Part shown: positions 9,864-20,629 of the stretch, in pieces
Layout: each line of letters begins with the position of its first letter
How positions within the stretch are numbered: position 1 is the first letter of the stretch
Notes under the pieces: model-generated
What the model saw: the letters and a program-made list of their open reading frames with translations, nothing else
Told to the model about the DNA's origin: nothing
The model's database searches: none
Source of the DNA: Azolla caroliniana
Lineage: Eukaryota; Polypodiophyta
Length of the DNA: 64,000 nt
Assembly (NCBI GenBank): GCA_043228905.1
Contig: JBHGNT010000009.1
Coordinates: 14,136,001 to 14,200,000 of the forward strand
Direction of reading: 5' to 3'
Made by a program: the position numbers and the translations under genes

Positions 9864-12800
9864 ATGGCTTCAACATCCGGAACATGAGTTGAAATTAGAA
9901 AGTTTGACGGAAAAAATTTTGCCCTATGGAAGGAGATGATGCAGGACGTGCTGATCATCTGAAGACAGGTTGAAGCCATTTGGCACAACGAAAAGCCTAC
10001 TTTGATGACAACAGAAGAGTGGAGATCAGTGGATGAAATAACACGATCCACCATCAGAATGCACTTGGCCGAAAACGTCTACTTCAACATGGCAAAAGAG
10101 ACGACAACGTTCTCATTGTGGGAAGTTACATGCTGTTTATGAAAAGAAGTCCTCATCTTCGAAACTGATCTTGATCAAACAACTGTTCAACATGAAGATG
10201 AGAGAGACTGATCCGGCAACCTCCCACAACAACACCTTCAGCCGGGTGTTGTCTGAGCTCTCGTCACAAGGGATCAACTTCGAAGAAGAAGTGAAAGCCC
10301 TTGCCCTCCTGTCGAGCTTGCCGGCGAGTTGGGAGGTATTCTGCACGACATACGCCAATAGCTGACCGATCCTAAACTTGGACGAAACAATCGGTCAAGT
10401 CCTCACAAAGGGCATCAGGCAAAAATCGATGGGACTAACCATCGATGAGTCGGCAGAAGCCCACCACTCGACCGAGTCGAACGAAAGAACAAGCCAACAG
10501 AACCGGTCGACGCTACAGCCGATCGAAAACAAGGGGAGACCGACAACGGTCGAAGTCGAAAACGGGCCGAACAAGTGAGTAATGTATACATTGTAGGAAA
10601 GCTGGCCACAATGTTTCCGACTACTGGTCATTAAAAAGAGAAGAGAGTGGTCGGCGATCCGAGTAGAATCGGGGACGTTCCGACTCGAACCACTCTCCAG
10701 TCGGCAACCAGATCAATGTTGCCGACACCCGATCCGGAGAAATCCTCTCCTTAGAGGACTCAATGATCGGAGAAGTCCTCTACAGTGCACAAGCTGCACA
10801 CACGTGGCTACTAGACTCTGATGCCACATTTCACGTGACCCCCAACATTGAATGATTCTCGAACTATTTAGCCGATGCCAGTGGCACAGTCCGGTTGGGA
10901 AACGGGCAAGAGTGCAAGATAGCCGGAACTAGGAGGGTTCCCATCAGATTGCCAAATGGCAACACAATAACCCTGCACCGAGTTCGACACGTACTCGATC
11001 TAAAGAGGAGTCTGGTCTCCATCAGCATGTTAGCCGAAGACGGGTATCGAACGACTCTATATGAGTCAACATGGGTGATTAGCCGAGGAAACCTCAAAAT
11101 CGGTAGTGGGTGCAAGTATAATAATCTATACCCATTGATGGTGATCAACCCTGAAGGGGCCGTGAACGTAGCTGTAAAGACCAACCCGAACCTATGGCAT
11201 GGCCGACTTGGCAACATGTCTCAAGCCGGACTTGATGGGCTGATGTCGGTAGGCTACATCCCGAAAATCCAGGCAAAGACGGACTTCTGCGAGCATTGTC
11301 AATATGAGAAACAGACCCGAAGTCCACACTCTCTCCAGTATGAGATAGTACGACAACCCCTAGAGCTCGTGCACACAAACATATGTGGGCCCATACCAGA
11401 GCGATCACTAGGAGGCTCCCGGTACTTCATCACATTCGTAGATGACTGTACACGAAAAGTTTGGGCATTCTCCATCAAGTCCAAAGATGAAGCGCTCGAG
11501 GTCTTCATTCAATGGATATCTGAAGTGGAGAACCGGTCGAGATACAGAGTGAAGACACTCTGATCCGACAACGGAGATGAATACACCTCCAGAGCCTTCA
11601 AACAGTACCTGTTCGGAAAAGGGATCTGACACCAAAAGACCGTTCCCTACACACCCATGCAAAATGGAGTGGCAGAACGAATCAACAAGACGATCCAAGA
11701 GAGGGTGATGGCAATGCTCCAACAAGCCGGACTGAAGCTGGAATTCTGGGCCGAGGCATTGCAGACGGTAGTGTACCTGATAAATCTGGCGCCGTCAAGA
11801 GCAATCAGGCTCGAAGTGCCATAGACACTATGGTCAAGCAAACAACCGACCTACGATAGGCTCCGTATATTCAGATGCGAAGCCTACGCCTTCATCCCTC
11901 GGGAAAAAAGGAAGAAGTTGGCACCCCATGAAACAAAGTGCATATTTCTCGGTTATGGAACCGATGGGGACTTCGGCTACCGGCCATGGGACCCTGAGAA
12001 CTGGAAATTGATCCGGAGTAGCAACGTAGTCTTCAAGGAAGACTCTATCTTCTCTCAGCGGAACCAACAGAAAACAATTGGTAAGAAGGTATCCTTCGAA
12101 GATGACATCACTATCGTAGAAGGATCGACCCAACGGGCCAAATCGGAGACTCGACAAACAGTCAAACTCTAACAAGTTGCCAACTTCCTTGCCGACACCG
12201 AATCGGCAACAAGTCCTATTGTCGAACTCAAAGACCAAGTCTGCAAAGACACAACTGAATCGACAAGGATCGATAAAGGCAAAGTCACCAAGAGACAAGT
12301 CAGAAAAGAGTCGATGACAACCACAGGGGAGGACAACCAGACACTGCTGAAATCCCAATCCGGGGGTGGGACACCTAACAAGTCTCCTGACACAACTGGT
12401 TCAACAAATAACGATCGTCAATTTGAACCGATCGAAGGATCTGAACTAGATATTATGGCACCTAGGAGATTTGGAAGAGCTCGAAGGAAAACAGAGTTTT
12501 ATCAACCAGGCCTTGACTATGTCAACTACGGGATGTAGGCGAACCAAGCACGTATGAAGAAGCCATGGCTGCATCGGACGCCGAAGCATGGCTACAAGCC
12601 ATGAAATCCGAAATGGACTCGATTCATCAGAATCAGACATGGGAGTTGGTTGAACTACCAGTTGGAAGGAAGCCACTACCTTGCAAATGGGTTTTCCGAT
12701 ACAAGTATGTATCCAACTCAGAGAAACCCAAGTACAAAGCTTGACTTGTCGCGAAAGGATTCAAACAGGAATATGGGGTCAACTACGATGAGATATTCTC

Positions 12801-14165
12801 ACCAGTAGTCAAGATGACCACCCTTCGACTCCTACTAGGAGTCGTGGCGACAAAAGATCTAGAGCTCGAGCAGATGGACGTAAAGATGGCATTGCTACAC
12901 GGAGATATGGAAGAAGACATATACATGTCTCAACCGGCAGGCTTCACGACGACGGGGGAGGACAATCACCTCGTATGTCGACTAAAGAAAAGTCTATATG
13001 GCCTAAAACAAGCGCCAAGAATGTGCTACCAGAAGTTTGACTCCTACATACGACAGCTTGGATACAACAGAATAGACTCCGACCCATGCATGTATGTTTG
13101 GCAACTGGCCGACGAGTCAAGGATTTATCTGATCCTATATGTCGACGACATGTTGATTGTAGGGAGCAATCAAGCAGAGATCGGTAAACTGAAGTGGAGC
13201 CTTCACGCAAAGTTCGCCATGAAGGAACTCAAACAAGCCCGACACATACTGGGCATGAGGATAGAGCAAAATCGGATGTCATTGACCAAAACTCTCTGAT
13301 TCTCATAGTCTGAATACATCCGCAAGGTGCTGAAGCGCTTCAACATGGAGAATGCGAAGCCAACATTGATACCGCTTTCGACGTCGATTAGACTATCAGA
13401 CAGAGACTCTCTTGCAATGGACAAGGAGAGAGAGCTTAATGGAAAGATACCCTACACATCGGCAATAGGAAGTATCATGTACGCAATGGTGGCAACCTGA
13501 CCCGACCTAGTCTATGCAGGAGGGGTGGTCAACCGGTACATGTCAAACCCAAGAAAGAAGCACTGGGAGGCCGTCAAGCACATCCTTAGGTATCAAAAAG
13601 AAACCACGGATGCACAACTGAATTTCGGATTGACAACCTCAGTCGAAGTCGAAGTCTACACCGATTCCGACTATGCCGAGAACACGGACAATCAGAAATC
13701 GACATCAGGCTACATCTTCACATATGGTGGCGATGCGATATCATGGAGGTCGAAACTTCAAGAGTGCACGACTCTGTCTACCACAGAAACCGAGTACATA
13801 GCAGCATCGGAAGTAGCGAAGGAAGCGATCTGGCTGCACCGACTGACTGTCGACTTTGGAACTGCAAACCGAAACAACTGACCAACGCTGACCATTTATT
13901 GCGATTCACAGAGCGCAATTCACCTCATCAACAATCCCATCTATCATGTGAAGACGAAGCACATTGAGGTGCGGTATCATCATATCCGGGATCTCGTAAA
14001 CGAAAAGAAACTTGAAGTCTAGAAGATCGACACCGAGGTGAACATCGCCGATTGCCTGACGAAGCCACTCCAAGATCTACGCTTCGGAGCACTAAGGATG
14101 AAAATGGGGCTACGACAAGCGACCAAGCAGAAGAAAGCCGAACGAGGAGCAAAAGGTAAGATCTG
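9864..14165 (+). pseudogene. copia 1 gag-pol remains
   Basis: Degenerate polyprotein from ATGGCTTCAACATCCGG at 9864. In order: gag (VEIRKFDGKNFALWKEMMQD), a basic linker, protease (TWLLDSDATFHVTP near 10805, the catalytic DSG changed to DSD), GAG-pre-integrase (CEHCQYEKQTRSPHS), and integrase core (GPIPERSLGGSRYFITFVDD). Then come reverse transcriptase (KKSLYGLKQAPRMCYQKFDS and YLILYVDDMLIVGSN, with the catalytic YVDD intact) and RNase H (TDSDYAENTDNQKSTSGYIF). In-frame stops occur in gag, after integrase, and in the RT/RNase H linker, so no full product can be made without repair. Confidence 0.88.
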
Positions 14166-14327
14166 ATCGGAACAATAACGACACATCCTATACATCTGCC
14201 GACTCGGCTGCATGCTGACCGACTTGTAACATATAAACTTAGATCAATTTTGTAATCTAGGCTTACGGGGGAGATAATCCCAAACACTTGTACATGCACG
14301 AAAGAGTAGTCCTTTTACGGGGGAGTT

Positions 14328-14427
14328 TGTTGGCATAAAAGGCCGTCTCCTTCCAAATTGTATCCGTCCAAGTGTGAACTCGCTAATAAGTTAGGGCTTA
14401 GTATATAAGCGAATACCTAACATTGTA
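14328..14427 (+). repeat. 3' LTR of copia 1, left piece
   Basis: First 100 bases of the 3' LTR, beginning TGTTGGCATAAAAGG directly after the polypurine tract. It breaks off at ...CATTGTA where the DNA transposon is inserted; the remainder is at 16355-16547. Confidence 0.9.
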
Positions 14428-14820
14428 AACACGTTCACATTCACAAGTGGAAGGATCGCGCACAAATGGAAGGATAAGGAATATTCCGTTTGATTTTGGG
14501 GTTTTTTTTGCCATTTCACAAAACACCTTGATACCAGTATCACAAGTTCTCAAAAACTTGATGAAAAAGCTAAAATTTTCACCATTTGGTAAAATTGAAA
14601 AATGCCAAAATTTGGCCAAATACAAAAAGTAACTTTGTGTATTTTTAAGGAGAAATTACAACTAGTAGTATTTTAGATCCTAACGAAATCATACTCGAAA
14701 GATTTCAAAACAATCAACTTTTTTATTTTATTTGATGAAATATTGTCTAAATTTCTTTCATATCGTTGCACAAAAAATACATTTAAGAGTTATTTGCATC
14801 ACTATCATTATTCCTTTCTT

Positions 14821-15241
14821 GACAATCACTACTATAGCTAATATACAATTGTGACTCTTCCTCCTCATTTTTAAATGTACCAATCAAATCATTGTCTTCA
14901 CTAAATGGTGTCTCCAAATTGTGTGCACTAAATCTTGTCCGCCTTCAATTTGAGATATCTTCTAGTCTTGGTAATATCTTTTTTATTATGTCTGTCGTTG
15001 TTGTTCTTAAACATCCAACTTTTGTTAGTGTAAAGTCATACACAATGATATCCACCTCACTAATGTCAATGATAGATGTATTACAAAAGTTTAATGCATC
15101 ACCACGTCCAAAACTTTACCAATGCAGAATTGGTGCCCTAGGTGATGACCATCTACATGTGTAGCTATTAATATCCCCACCTTGAGTTCTTGCAAGTTTC
15201 CTTGTCACCTGAGTTATGCTCGTGTTGTCATCCTTAGTTCC
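14821..15241 (-). pseudogene. decayed 3' end of the DUF7869-type transposase gene
   Basis: The minus strand of this stretch is collinear with 17857-18412, the last part of the transposase gene in the intact element. Shared phrases include ACTACTATAGCTAATATACAA, GTAAAGTCATACACAATGATATCCACCTC-like sequence and the TTGCAAGTTTCCTTG block. Several small deletions and stops have destroyed the frame. It proves that the small element descends from a copy carrying this gene. Confidence 0.8.
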
Positions 15242-16320
15242 AAAAAAAAAAAATTAAAAAATTAAAAAAAATAAATAAATAAAAATTTGAAAAAAATTAC
15301 TTTAAACATGAACTAGGTACATTGTACTGAATTGTGGTGAAAAATTAGGGTTTTTCATTAAGTCAAGTTCGAATTTTTTATTTTTTTAAATTCGGGGGAA
15401 AAAACTTTGAACATAAATTTGATACATTGTATGGAATTGTGATGAAAACTCTGTTTTTTACATCAACTCAATACAATGTATGGAGTTCATGTTTAGAAAT
15501 CTTTTTTTTTTTCAAATAAAAGAGGTTTAGGGTTTACATGAACTTGAATTGTACTAAAATATCTGTTTTGACAAGAGTAAAAGATGCATATGGATGTTGT
15601 AGAGAATTATATTGCACAACAAGATACCTTATGGTGAACATGTGCTTCCTTGATTAACAAAAAACCATTAATAATTGTGTTGATGGTAATTGAACCTTGC
15701 AAATGCCATTTACTTCACAAATTTTGTTGGGGAGCTCTCAAAATGAAGAAGAGGAGAGCATTGTGGATACCTTGATAAGTATGTGATATGTTCAAATTGA
15801 TATATTAATGTTTACATCTAAGTTTGGCAGTTTTGACAGTTTATGAATATCATCTACATTTTAGGAGTTATGGATTTATCAAAATTGTTTATGAATATTG
15901 TATACATTTCTTGAGTTGTGAATTTATGGATGTTAATGAGCACTAAATTTATAGACAATGGCATTAAGGATTACAATGTTACCTCTTATACTTAAAGTAT
16001 TTTCAAGTCTAACAATAGATGTAACTTCCACTTCTGGAATCTACATCTTCTCAAGATGGTGAAACCATTAATCTTAACTTGTGTGTTAAGTTAACCATTG
16101 TGATTTTCTTTAGGTTAACTACATTTCATATTTGCAAACCATCAACGTTTAAGAATTTATTGAAAAACTATTCAATTTTAAAAATGATCATTTTGAAACT
16201 TGTTAAGTCTCAAAAAATTAACAAATTTTACATGTTATTTAAAACATGTGATATTGGTGTATCAAGTTTCTGAAAATCGCCTAAAATTGCAAGATTATCA
16301 AAGGAATGTATAATTGGAAT
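15242..16320. other. interior of the deletion derivative, AT-rich, no gene
   Basis: Contains an A-rich low-complexity run (15241-15290) and related short repeats around TACATTGTA at 15318, 15429 and (inverted) 15467. One of these pairs gives a weak inverted repeat of AAACATGAACT at 15304 and 15488. No coding frame resembles either gene of the intact element. The AACATGTGATATTGGTG phrase near 16243 matches the right end of the big element near 26659. Confidence 0.5.
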
Positions 16321-16354
16321 GCACGATCCTTCCACTTGTGAATGCAAACATGTT

Positions 16355-16547
16355 TGTAATGAGTAATGACGAGAAGAGTATTGTATCTCTGAGCGAGAAC
16401 GAAGTAATAAGAAGCTTTCCATTAAAGCTCGATCGACTGTCTAAGTCTCGATTCACTGTATTTTTTGTGTGTTGTTTTCTGTGCATAAGCGAACAGGTCC
16501 ACAAACGTTTTCCACATACGTATACATAGATATACATAGTTCTGACA
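16355..16547 (+). repeat. 3' LTR of copia 1, right piece
   Basis: Rest of the 3' LTR, resuming with TGTAATGAGTAATGACG after the DNA transposon and ending TTCTGACA, followed by the CATAC target duplication. Aligning it to the intact 5' LTR shows 4-6 bases (TGTA, or up to TTGTAA) duplicated at the transposon borders. Confidence 0.9.
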
Positions 16548-16552
16548 CATAC

Positions 16553-17339
16553 CCGAAAGGATGTTCGGGTTTTGACGCCGCTGCCTACGTCCGAGATTGT
16601 GGTGCTCACTCCATGGGATCATTGCCTGACGCTTGTTCCTCGTGTCGGTTGTCGGCCGAAGGCTCCCATAGTGGCTCTTCTTGAGGTTCCTCCCATGCTA
16701 CGTCAGCCGTGACTTCGGGGCTAAGGTGGGTATCACTTGGTGTGGGCTCTGGTGGTTGCGGTGCCATGGTAACCTCTAGGACTTCGTCGTCCCCCTCCGT
16801 AGGCTCGTGGGTGTTATGTTCCCCGGAGTCGCTGTTTGGGAGTATGATGGCCGCCACTCTTTTCGCCTCCTCTGTTTTTTGTTTTTCGGCTTCGATAGCT
16901 TGGAGTTGGAGGGAGGTATGAAGTTAGCTATCACCGAAATCCTCCATTAGTTGGGTTATCTCTTCGGAGTGGCGATCGACCAAGGCTTGGTAGTTTTGAG
17001 TAAGGTCCTATCGGACTGTGGCAATGCTTTCCTCTCTTAGCTTGTAGAAGCATTTTCCTTCCTTCTAGCGGTTCTCTCGATCCGCCCTGTAGATGTGGAG
17101 GTTAGCCGCTTGCGCCGCCCATCCGGCCCAACCTCTGTTTAGGGCCGCTTGCAATTGGGTTGTGAAGAGTTCGCGCTTTGTTTGGAGGAAAATGCGAATG
17201 CGCTCAGTGCTCATCTGCGTGTGTGCCTGTAAGTCCTCGAGACATTTTTGGAGGTTATCAATTTTGCGTGTGTTGGCAGTCGCAACTTCTTCGTAGATTG
17301 CTTTTACCCCTTTCCATATTTGTGAATCCTTTTCATGGA
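16553..17339 (-). pseudogene. coiled-coil extra ORF of an old Ty3-like element, middle piece
   Basis: Minus-strand reading gives a long heptad-rich, charged protein with few stops: KDSQIWKGVKAIYEEVATAN, then TRKIDNLQKCLEDLQAHTQ, IFLQTKRELFTTQLQAALNR, IEAEKQKTEEAKRVAAIILP, followed by an acidic proline-rich tail (EGDDEVLEVTMAPQPPEPTP). It joins 31620-33150 upstream across the copia B insertion (ATGGA duplications) and 9380-9476 downstream across copia 1. Some plant Ty3 lineages carry such an additional ORF after pol. I do not recognise this one, and the coiled-coil reading is from its composition. Confidence 0.55.
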
Positions 17340-17489
17340 TGAAAAGAATGGCGTGCGGAAGCAATATAGGAAACCGAACAACAGAAAACGCAAGTTTAAT
17401 GGAAAGCTTAGGTTTGCACAGTACGCACGGGAGAGACAGAGAGAGAGAGTAAACACAAGAAATTAATTCAAAAATAATACTCAATCTAT
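17340..17489 (-). repeat. 3' LTR of copia B, piece left of the DNA transposon
   Basis: Matches 31214-31363 of the intact LTR from TGAAAAGAATGGCGTG to AATCTAT. It ends with TCTAT (17485-17489), which recurs at 26770-26774 on the other side of the transposon. Confidence 0.92.
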
Positions 17490-17523
17490 AACACGTTCGC
17501 GTTCACAAGTGGAAGGATCGCGC
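17490..17523 (+). repeat. left terminal inverted repeat of the 9.28 kb transposon
   Basis: 34 bp, starting AACACGTTCGCGTTCACAAG and ending GGAAGGATCGCGC. A partial second copy (AAATGGAAGGATAAGG) follows within 20 bp, a likely subterminal binding repeat. It differs from the right repeat only at position 30 (C against T). Confidence 0.93.
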
Positions 17524-17848
17524 ATAAATGGAAGGATAAGGGTAATTTTAGGGGTTTTTCAATGATTTTACAAAACACATTGATACCAGTATCATACAAG
17601 TTCAAACATACTATGAAAAAGGTTAAAAATCCACTATTTTTGTGATTTAGAAGTAACTAAAAAAAGACGAATATCAAAAACGTACATTCTCAATTTATAT
17701 CACAAACTTTACAACCAATGTTATTTTATAAGAAACGATTTTTGGGAAATCATAAGAATTCAAAACACATGATTTTATATTACTCGATTTGTTACAAGCG
17801 GAATGTAGTTACACTTAATAGCCAAATATACATTCATGATAGAGTCCT

Positions 17849-20629
17849 TTACGGAGAATCACTACTATAACTAATATACAATGACGATTCCTCCTCATCA
17901 TCCTCGGATGTACCAATCAGTGCATTATCTTCGTCATAAACCAAATGGTTTGACTCTAGATTATATGTAGCAGATCTCGTTTGCCTTTGACTCGAGCCAC
18001 CTTGTAGACCTGGTAATTTTTCTTTTATTATATCTATTGTTGACTTCCTTAATCGTCCGGCTTTTGTAAGTGTGAAGTCGTACACGATGATATCCACATC
18101 AGAGATATCAAGGGTCGAGGTGTTACGAATGTTTCGCTTCCTCTTCCTACCTCCCCTTCTTGTTTGGCATTCAATCATCTCCAATGTATACTTACCTGTA
18201 AAAGCATTTGCACTTCTAGTGTTGTACCAATGAACATTTATAGACTTGATCGTGTTTTCTATTTCATGCATTAGCACTTCTAGAATTTTACCAACCCAAA
18301 ATTGGTGGCCATGTGAGTTCTCATCAGCCGGCGTTGCAATCAACATCCCCGCGGTGAGCTCTTGCAAATTTCCTTGCCATCTAGCTTCGGCTGCTTTGGT
18401 CATCCTTGGTCCCACATAAATGTCTCTTTGTTGTGGATGGACCAAGCTGTCATTAATCGCATTTACTAGTCGCTCCAGACTTCTATTTACGCGATCATGT
18501 TGCAGCGACCATGTGAATGGCGTTTCCAAATTCCAATTATCAACAGATACACAATTGTCTATAATTTCATTCTGATCACTATAAAATACATCCCACCATG
18601 ACGTGTCTTGTTGTGCGGCATATTTCTTGGCGGCCTCAATATGCTTTCTTTTTTCTTCTAAGGCTTGGAGCCATGACCGTTTTTGTTCTGATACCAAGTC
18701 GCTCTGCAACTGTCCTTTCTTCTCAATTGGCATTTGCTTAGCTCCATGGACAATTGTACTCGGCATACAAAGTAATAACTGGCAACCACCTTCAGGTTCC
18801 CATGTTGTAGAAGATGAATATTGTTTAGCATACAAAAGCGTAGAACCACTTATTCCATTTTTCTTTATCAAAAAAATGTGATTGAAACTTATATTGTTTA
18901 ACTGAGCAAGCACTTTAACATTCCCACCACCCCCATCTAATATATATCTCTTAAAGTCATATACCTCCTTCAAGTGTAACACTTTTGGGCGTGGTGTATA
19001 TGCATCACAAATGACATCAAATAGTTTAGGTAAAGTGAAAGCATCATGCCGAGACAACTGTCTGGAGAATGTGCTAAACATCTGATCTATATGGTCATGT
19101 GTGTGGCCAACCAAAAGGAAATTGACTTTCACTTTCCTAAACAATTCTAGGTTGACCAACATACTTAGATAGCCAAATACAGTTGAATTTTTGTTCTCTC
19201 TAGCAGTATTGTCCAATTGAATGTATAGAACAGGGGGGAAAGGTTGTCCCCAAGACATCAAAACTCGGTGAATCACTGTAACTGTTAGTTTAGGGTCATT
19301 GTGAACATTGGGGTAAGTAATGAAGACGTGAGGTCGAACAGACCTATTATAAGCCAAGCATCCCACCAAGTGCATTTGAACAAGGCACTCATCATTGACA
19401 TCTTTGGGGAGCCTCCGCATATGCGGCAAGCATGTCTTCTTCTGGTCCATGCCATCTATCATTAAGCACATGTATTGTTCAGGCCTCTTCAAACACTTCT
19501 CTCTATGATGCATCGCCTTCCTTCGTTCTAAGGATTGTGCCTCACGATGCTCTTGTAGTAACTTCTTACTCGTATCCTTTTCCATTGATGTCTTTGCACC
19601 TTTAGCCAAACTTTTAAGATTTGCACAAATGGAGCAATACCCCATACGTACTTTACGAGGAATAATAACATTTGAAAACCGAGCTCTCCATAATCTTGTG
19701 AATTGGCTATAGGTGATAGACTTATTACGTGAGCCCAGCATTTCAGATCGATAGACATCATAAACTTCCCGACGGGTATAATTATCAGAAAGATGCATCC
19801 TACCTGTAGTGGGCATTACTTCACAATTTAACTGAAAGTAAGCTTTCATCCAGCCAATAGCTAGTCTTCCAATTGCACCTTTCATACTTGGAACCTCTTT
19901 ACAATTGAGCATCTGATCCCCGCTAAGTAGACGTTGTTGTACTCTATGTAGCCGCATGTTACTAACACATAACGCAATTTTGAATGCAACTCTACATATC
20001 TGTTGCGCATGGAAGATATAATACTCGAATGATACTTTGATCCCCGTACATTTGTCAGATACTAGTTGCATATGTGATCCGAGGTAAGTGTCTTGCTCAT
20101 CACCGGTCATCGAAAAATAGTATCGCCTTAATTCTCGCAACTTTGATTTTCCAATCATAGACATACAACCACGGGCACAACATATTTTGTTGACATCAAA
20201 TCCAATCTGTTTATCTGATGTCACCAAGCTAAATCTAGCCAGACGAATTCTTCGTGGGATTCTTCTAATATGCATAGGGCTCCCAGATTTCTCTTCCTGC
20301 ATAGAGGTTGGTGTAACCTTGTTACAGTCTAATTCTCTGTTCTGACCATCGCCAATGTTATTCAATGTTTCCTGGGCACTTCCTTCATTCTCGGTATCTT
20401 TATTAATATCGTATTCTTCAATAGAGAACTCTTCACATGTGTCATTATTTACATTCCCTGTAGATGAGCTCAGACAATATTCTTCGATAGAATATGGTGA
20501 GTCAGTCGAAAGACAATATTCTTCAATCGAATATGGTGACTCTGTTGACAAACAATACTCTTCAGTAGAAAACGATGGGTCTGATGACAAACAATATTCT
20601 TCAATCGAGAACGGTGAATCTTCACTCAT
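17849..20629 (-). CDS. DUF7869-like DDE-type protein, probable transposase of the 9.28 kb element
   Basis: Single intact frame of 926 residues without introns. The N-terminus has five imperfect 15-residue repeats around SIEEYCLS (residues 1-75). Cysteine pairs CCARGC (150-155) and GYCSICANLK (330-339) may bind zinc. A RNase H-like core follows: MIDGMDQKKTCLPH (Asp392), LYIQLDNTARENKN (Asp473) and LLVGHTHDHIDQMF (HTHxxID, Asp515). I recall this pattern as DUF7869, a family widespread in eukaryotes and resembling DDE transposases; that role is inference. The C-terminal 300 residues include a basic stretch RRGGRKRKRNIRN (possible nuclear signal) and an acidic serine-rich end (EDDEEESSLYISYSSDSP). 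Position inside matched terminal repeats, an unbroken frame and the remnant at 14821-15241 support it as the mobilising enzyme. It is divergent from the methyltransferase gene. Confidence 0.85.
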   Translation of the reverse strand: MSEDSPFSIEEYCLSSDPSFSTEEYCLSTESPYSIEEYCLSTDSPYSIEEYCLSSSTGNVNNDTCEEFSIEEYDINKDTENEGSAQETLNNIGDGQNRELDCNKVTPTSMQEEKSGSPMHIRRIPRRIRLARFSLVTSDKQIGFDVNKICCARGCMSMIGKSKLRELRRYYFSMTGDEQDTYLGSHMQLVSDKCTGIKVSFEYYIFHAQQICRVAFKIALCVSNMRLHRVQQRLLSGDQMLNCKEVPSMKGAIGRLAIGWMKAYFQLNCEVMPTTGRMHLSDNYTRREVYDVYRSEMLGSRNKSITYSQFTRLWRARFSNVIIPRKVRMGYCSICANLKSLAKGAKTSMEKDTSKKLLQEHREAQSLERRKAMHHREKCLKRPEQYMCLMIDGMDQKKTCLPHMRRLPKDVNDECLVQMHLVGCLAYNRSVRPHVFITYPNVHNDPKLTVTVIHRVLMSWGQPFPPVLYIQLDNTARENKNSTVFGYLSMLVNLELFRKVKVNFLLVGHTHDHIDQMFSTFSRQLSRHDAFTLPKLFDVICDAYTPRPKVLHLKEVYDFKRYILDGGGGNVKVLAQLNNISFNHIFLIKKNGISGSTLLYAKQYSSSTTWEPEGGCQLLLCMPSTIVHGAKQMPIEKKGQLQSDLVSEQKRSWLQALEEKRKHIEAAKKYAAQQDTSWWDVFYSDQNEIIDNCVSVDNWNLETPFTWSLQHDRVNRSLERLVNAINDSLVHPQQRDIYVGPRMTKAAEARWQGNLQELTAGMLIATPADENSHGHQFWVGKILEVLMHEIENTIKSINVHWYNTRSANAFTGKYTLEMIECQTRRGGRKRKRNIRNTSTLDISDVDIIVYDFTLTKAGRLRKSTIDIIKEKLPGLQGGSSQRQTRSATYNLESNHLVYDEDNALIGTSEDDEEESSLYISYSSDSP
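20460..20629 (-). repeat. 45 bp coding tandem repeat in the transposase N-terminus
   Basis: Four to five units of about 45 bp, each encoding a variant of SPYSIEEYCLSTDSP (SPFSIEEYCLS, PSFSTEEYCLS, SPYSIEEYCLS twice, then a diverged CEEFSIEEYD). The repeats keep the frame and are acidic and tyrosine/cysteine-containing, looking like a short linear interaction motif in multiple copies. The function is unknown. Confidence 0.8.

Larger units (their letters stand above)
14428..16354. mobile_element. non-autonomous DNA transposon, deletion derivative of the 9.28 kb element
   Basis: This 1.93 kb element has 34 bp terminal inverted repeats (14428-14461 and 16321-16354) that match each other at 30 of 34 positions. 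They share the start AACA, the ACAAGTGGAAGGATCG block and their length with the ends of the transposon at 17490-26769. The sequence inside the left end (a second AAATGGAAGGATAAGG, then TTGATACCAGTATCA) also matches. Positions 14821-15241 are a decayed copy of the transposase gene 3' end. The right half shares only the last ~100 bases with the big element, so almost everything between was lost. It sits in the 3' LTR of copia 1, flanked by a 4-6 bp duplication. Confidence 0.88.
9477..16547 (+). mobile_element. full-length but decayed Ty1/copia element (copia 1), with a DNA transposon in its 3' LTR
   Basis: Complete plus-strand copia element: 5' LTR 9477-9765, primer site TGGTATCAGAGC at 9768-9779, gag-pol remains 9864-14165, polypurine tract TTTTACGGGGGAG ending at 14325, and 3' LTR 14328-14427 plus 16355-16547. 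The 3' LTR is split by the 1.9 kb element at 14428-16354. A 5 bp target duplication CATAC sits at 9472-9476 and 16548-16552. Many stop codons show it is no longer autonomous. Its gag resembles that of the copia element at 38526-43064, so the two belong to one lineage. Confidence 0.92.

Noticed and set aside
14828-15164. 90-codon ORF in the small element as a new gene
   Set aside because: The same sequence read on the minus strand aligns with the 3' end of the transposase gene, so it is an antisense shadow of a decayed gene.
17849-20629. DUF7869-like gene as an ordinary host gene
   Set aside because: It lies between matched terminal inverted repeats with target duplications, and a decayed copy sits in a second element with the same ends.
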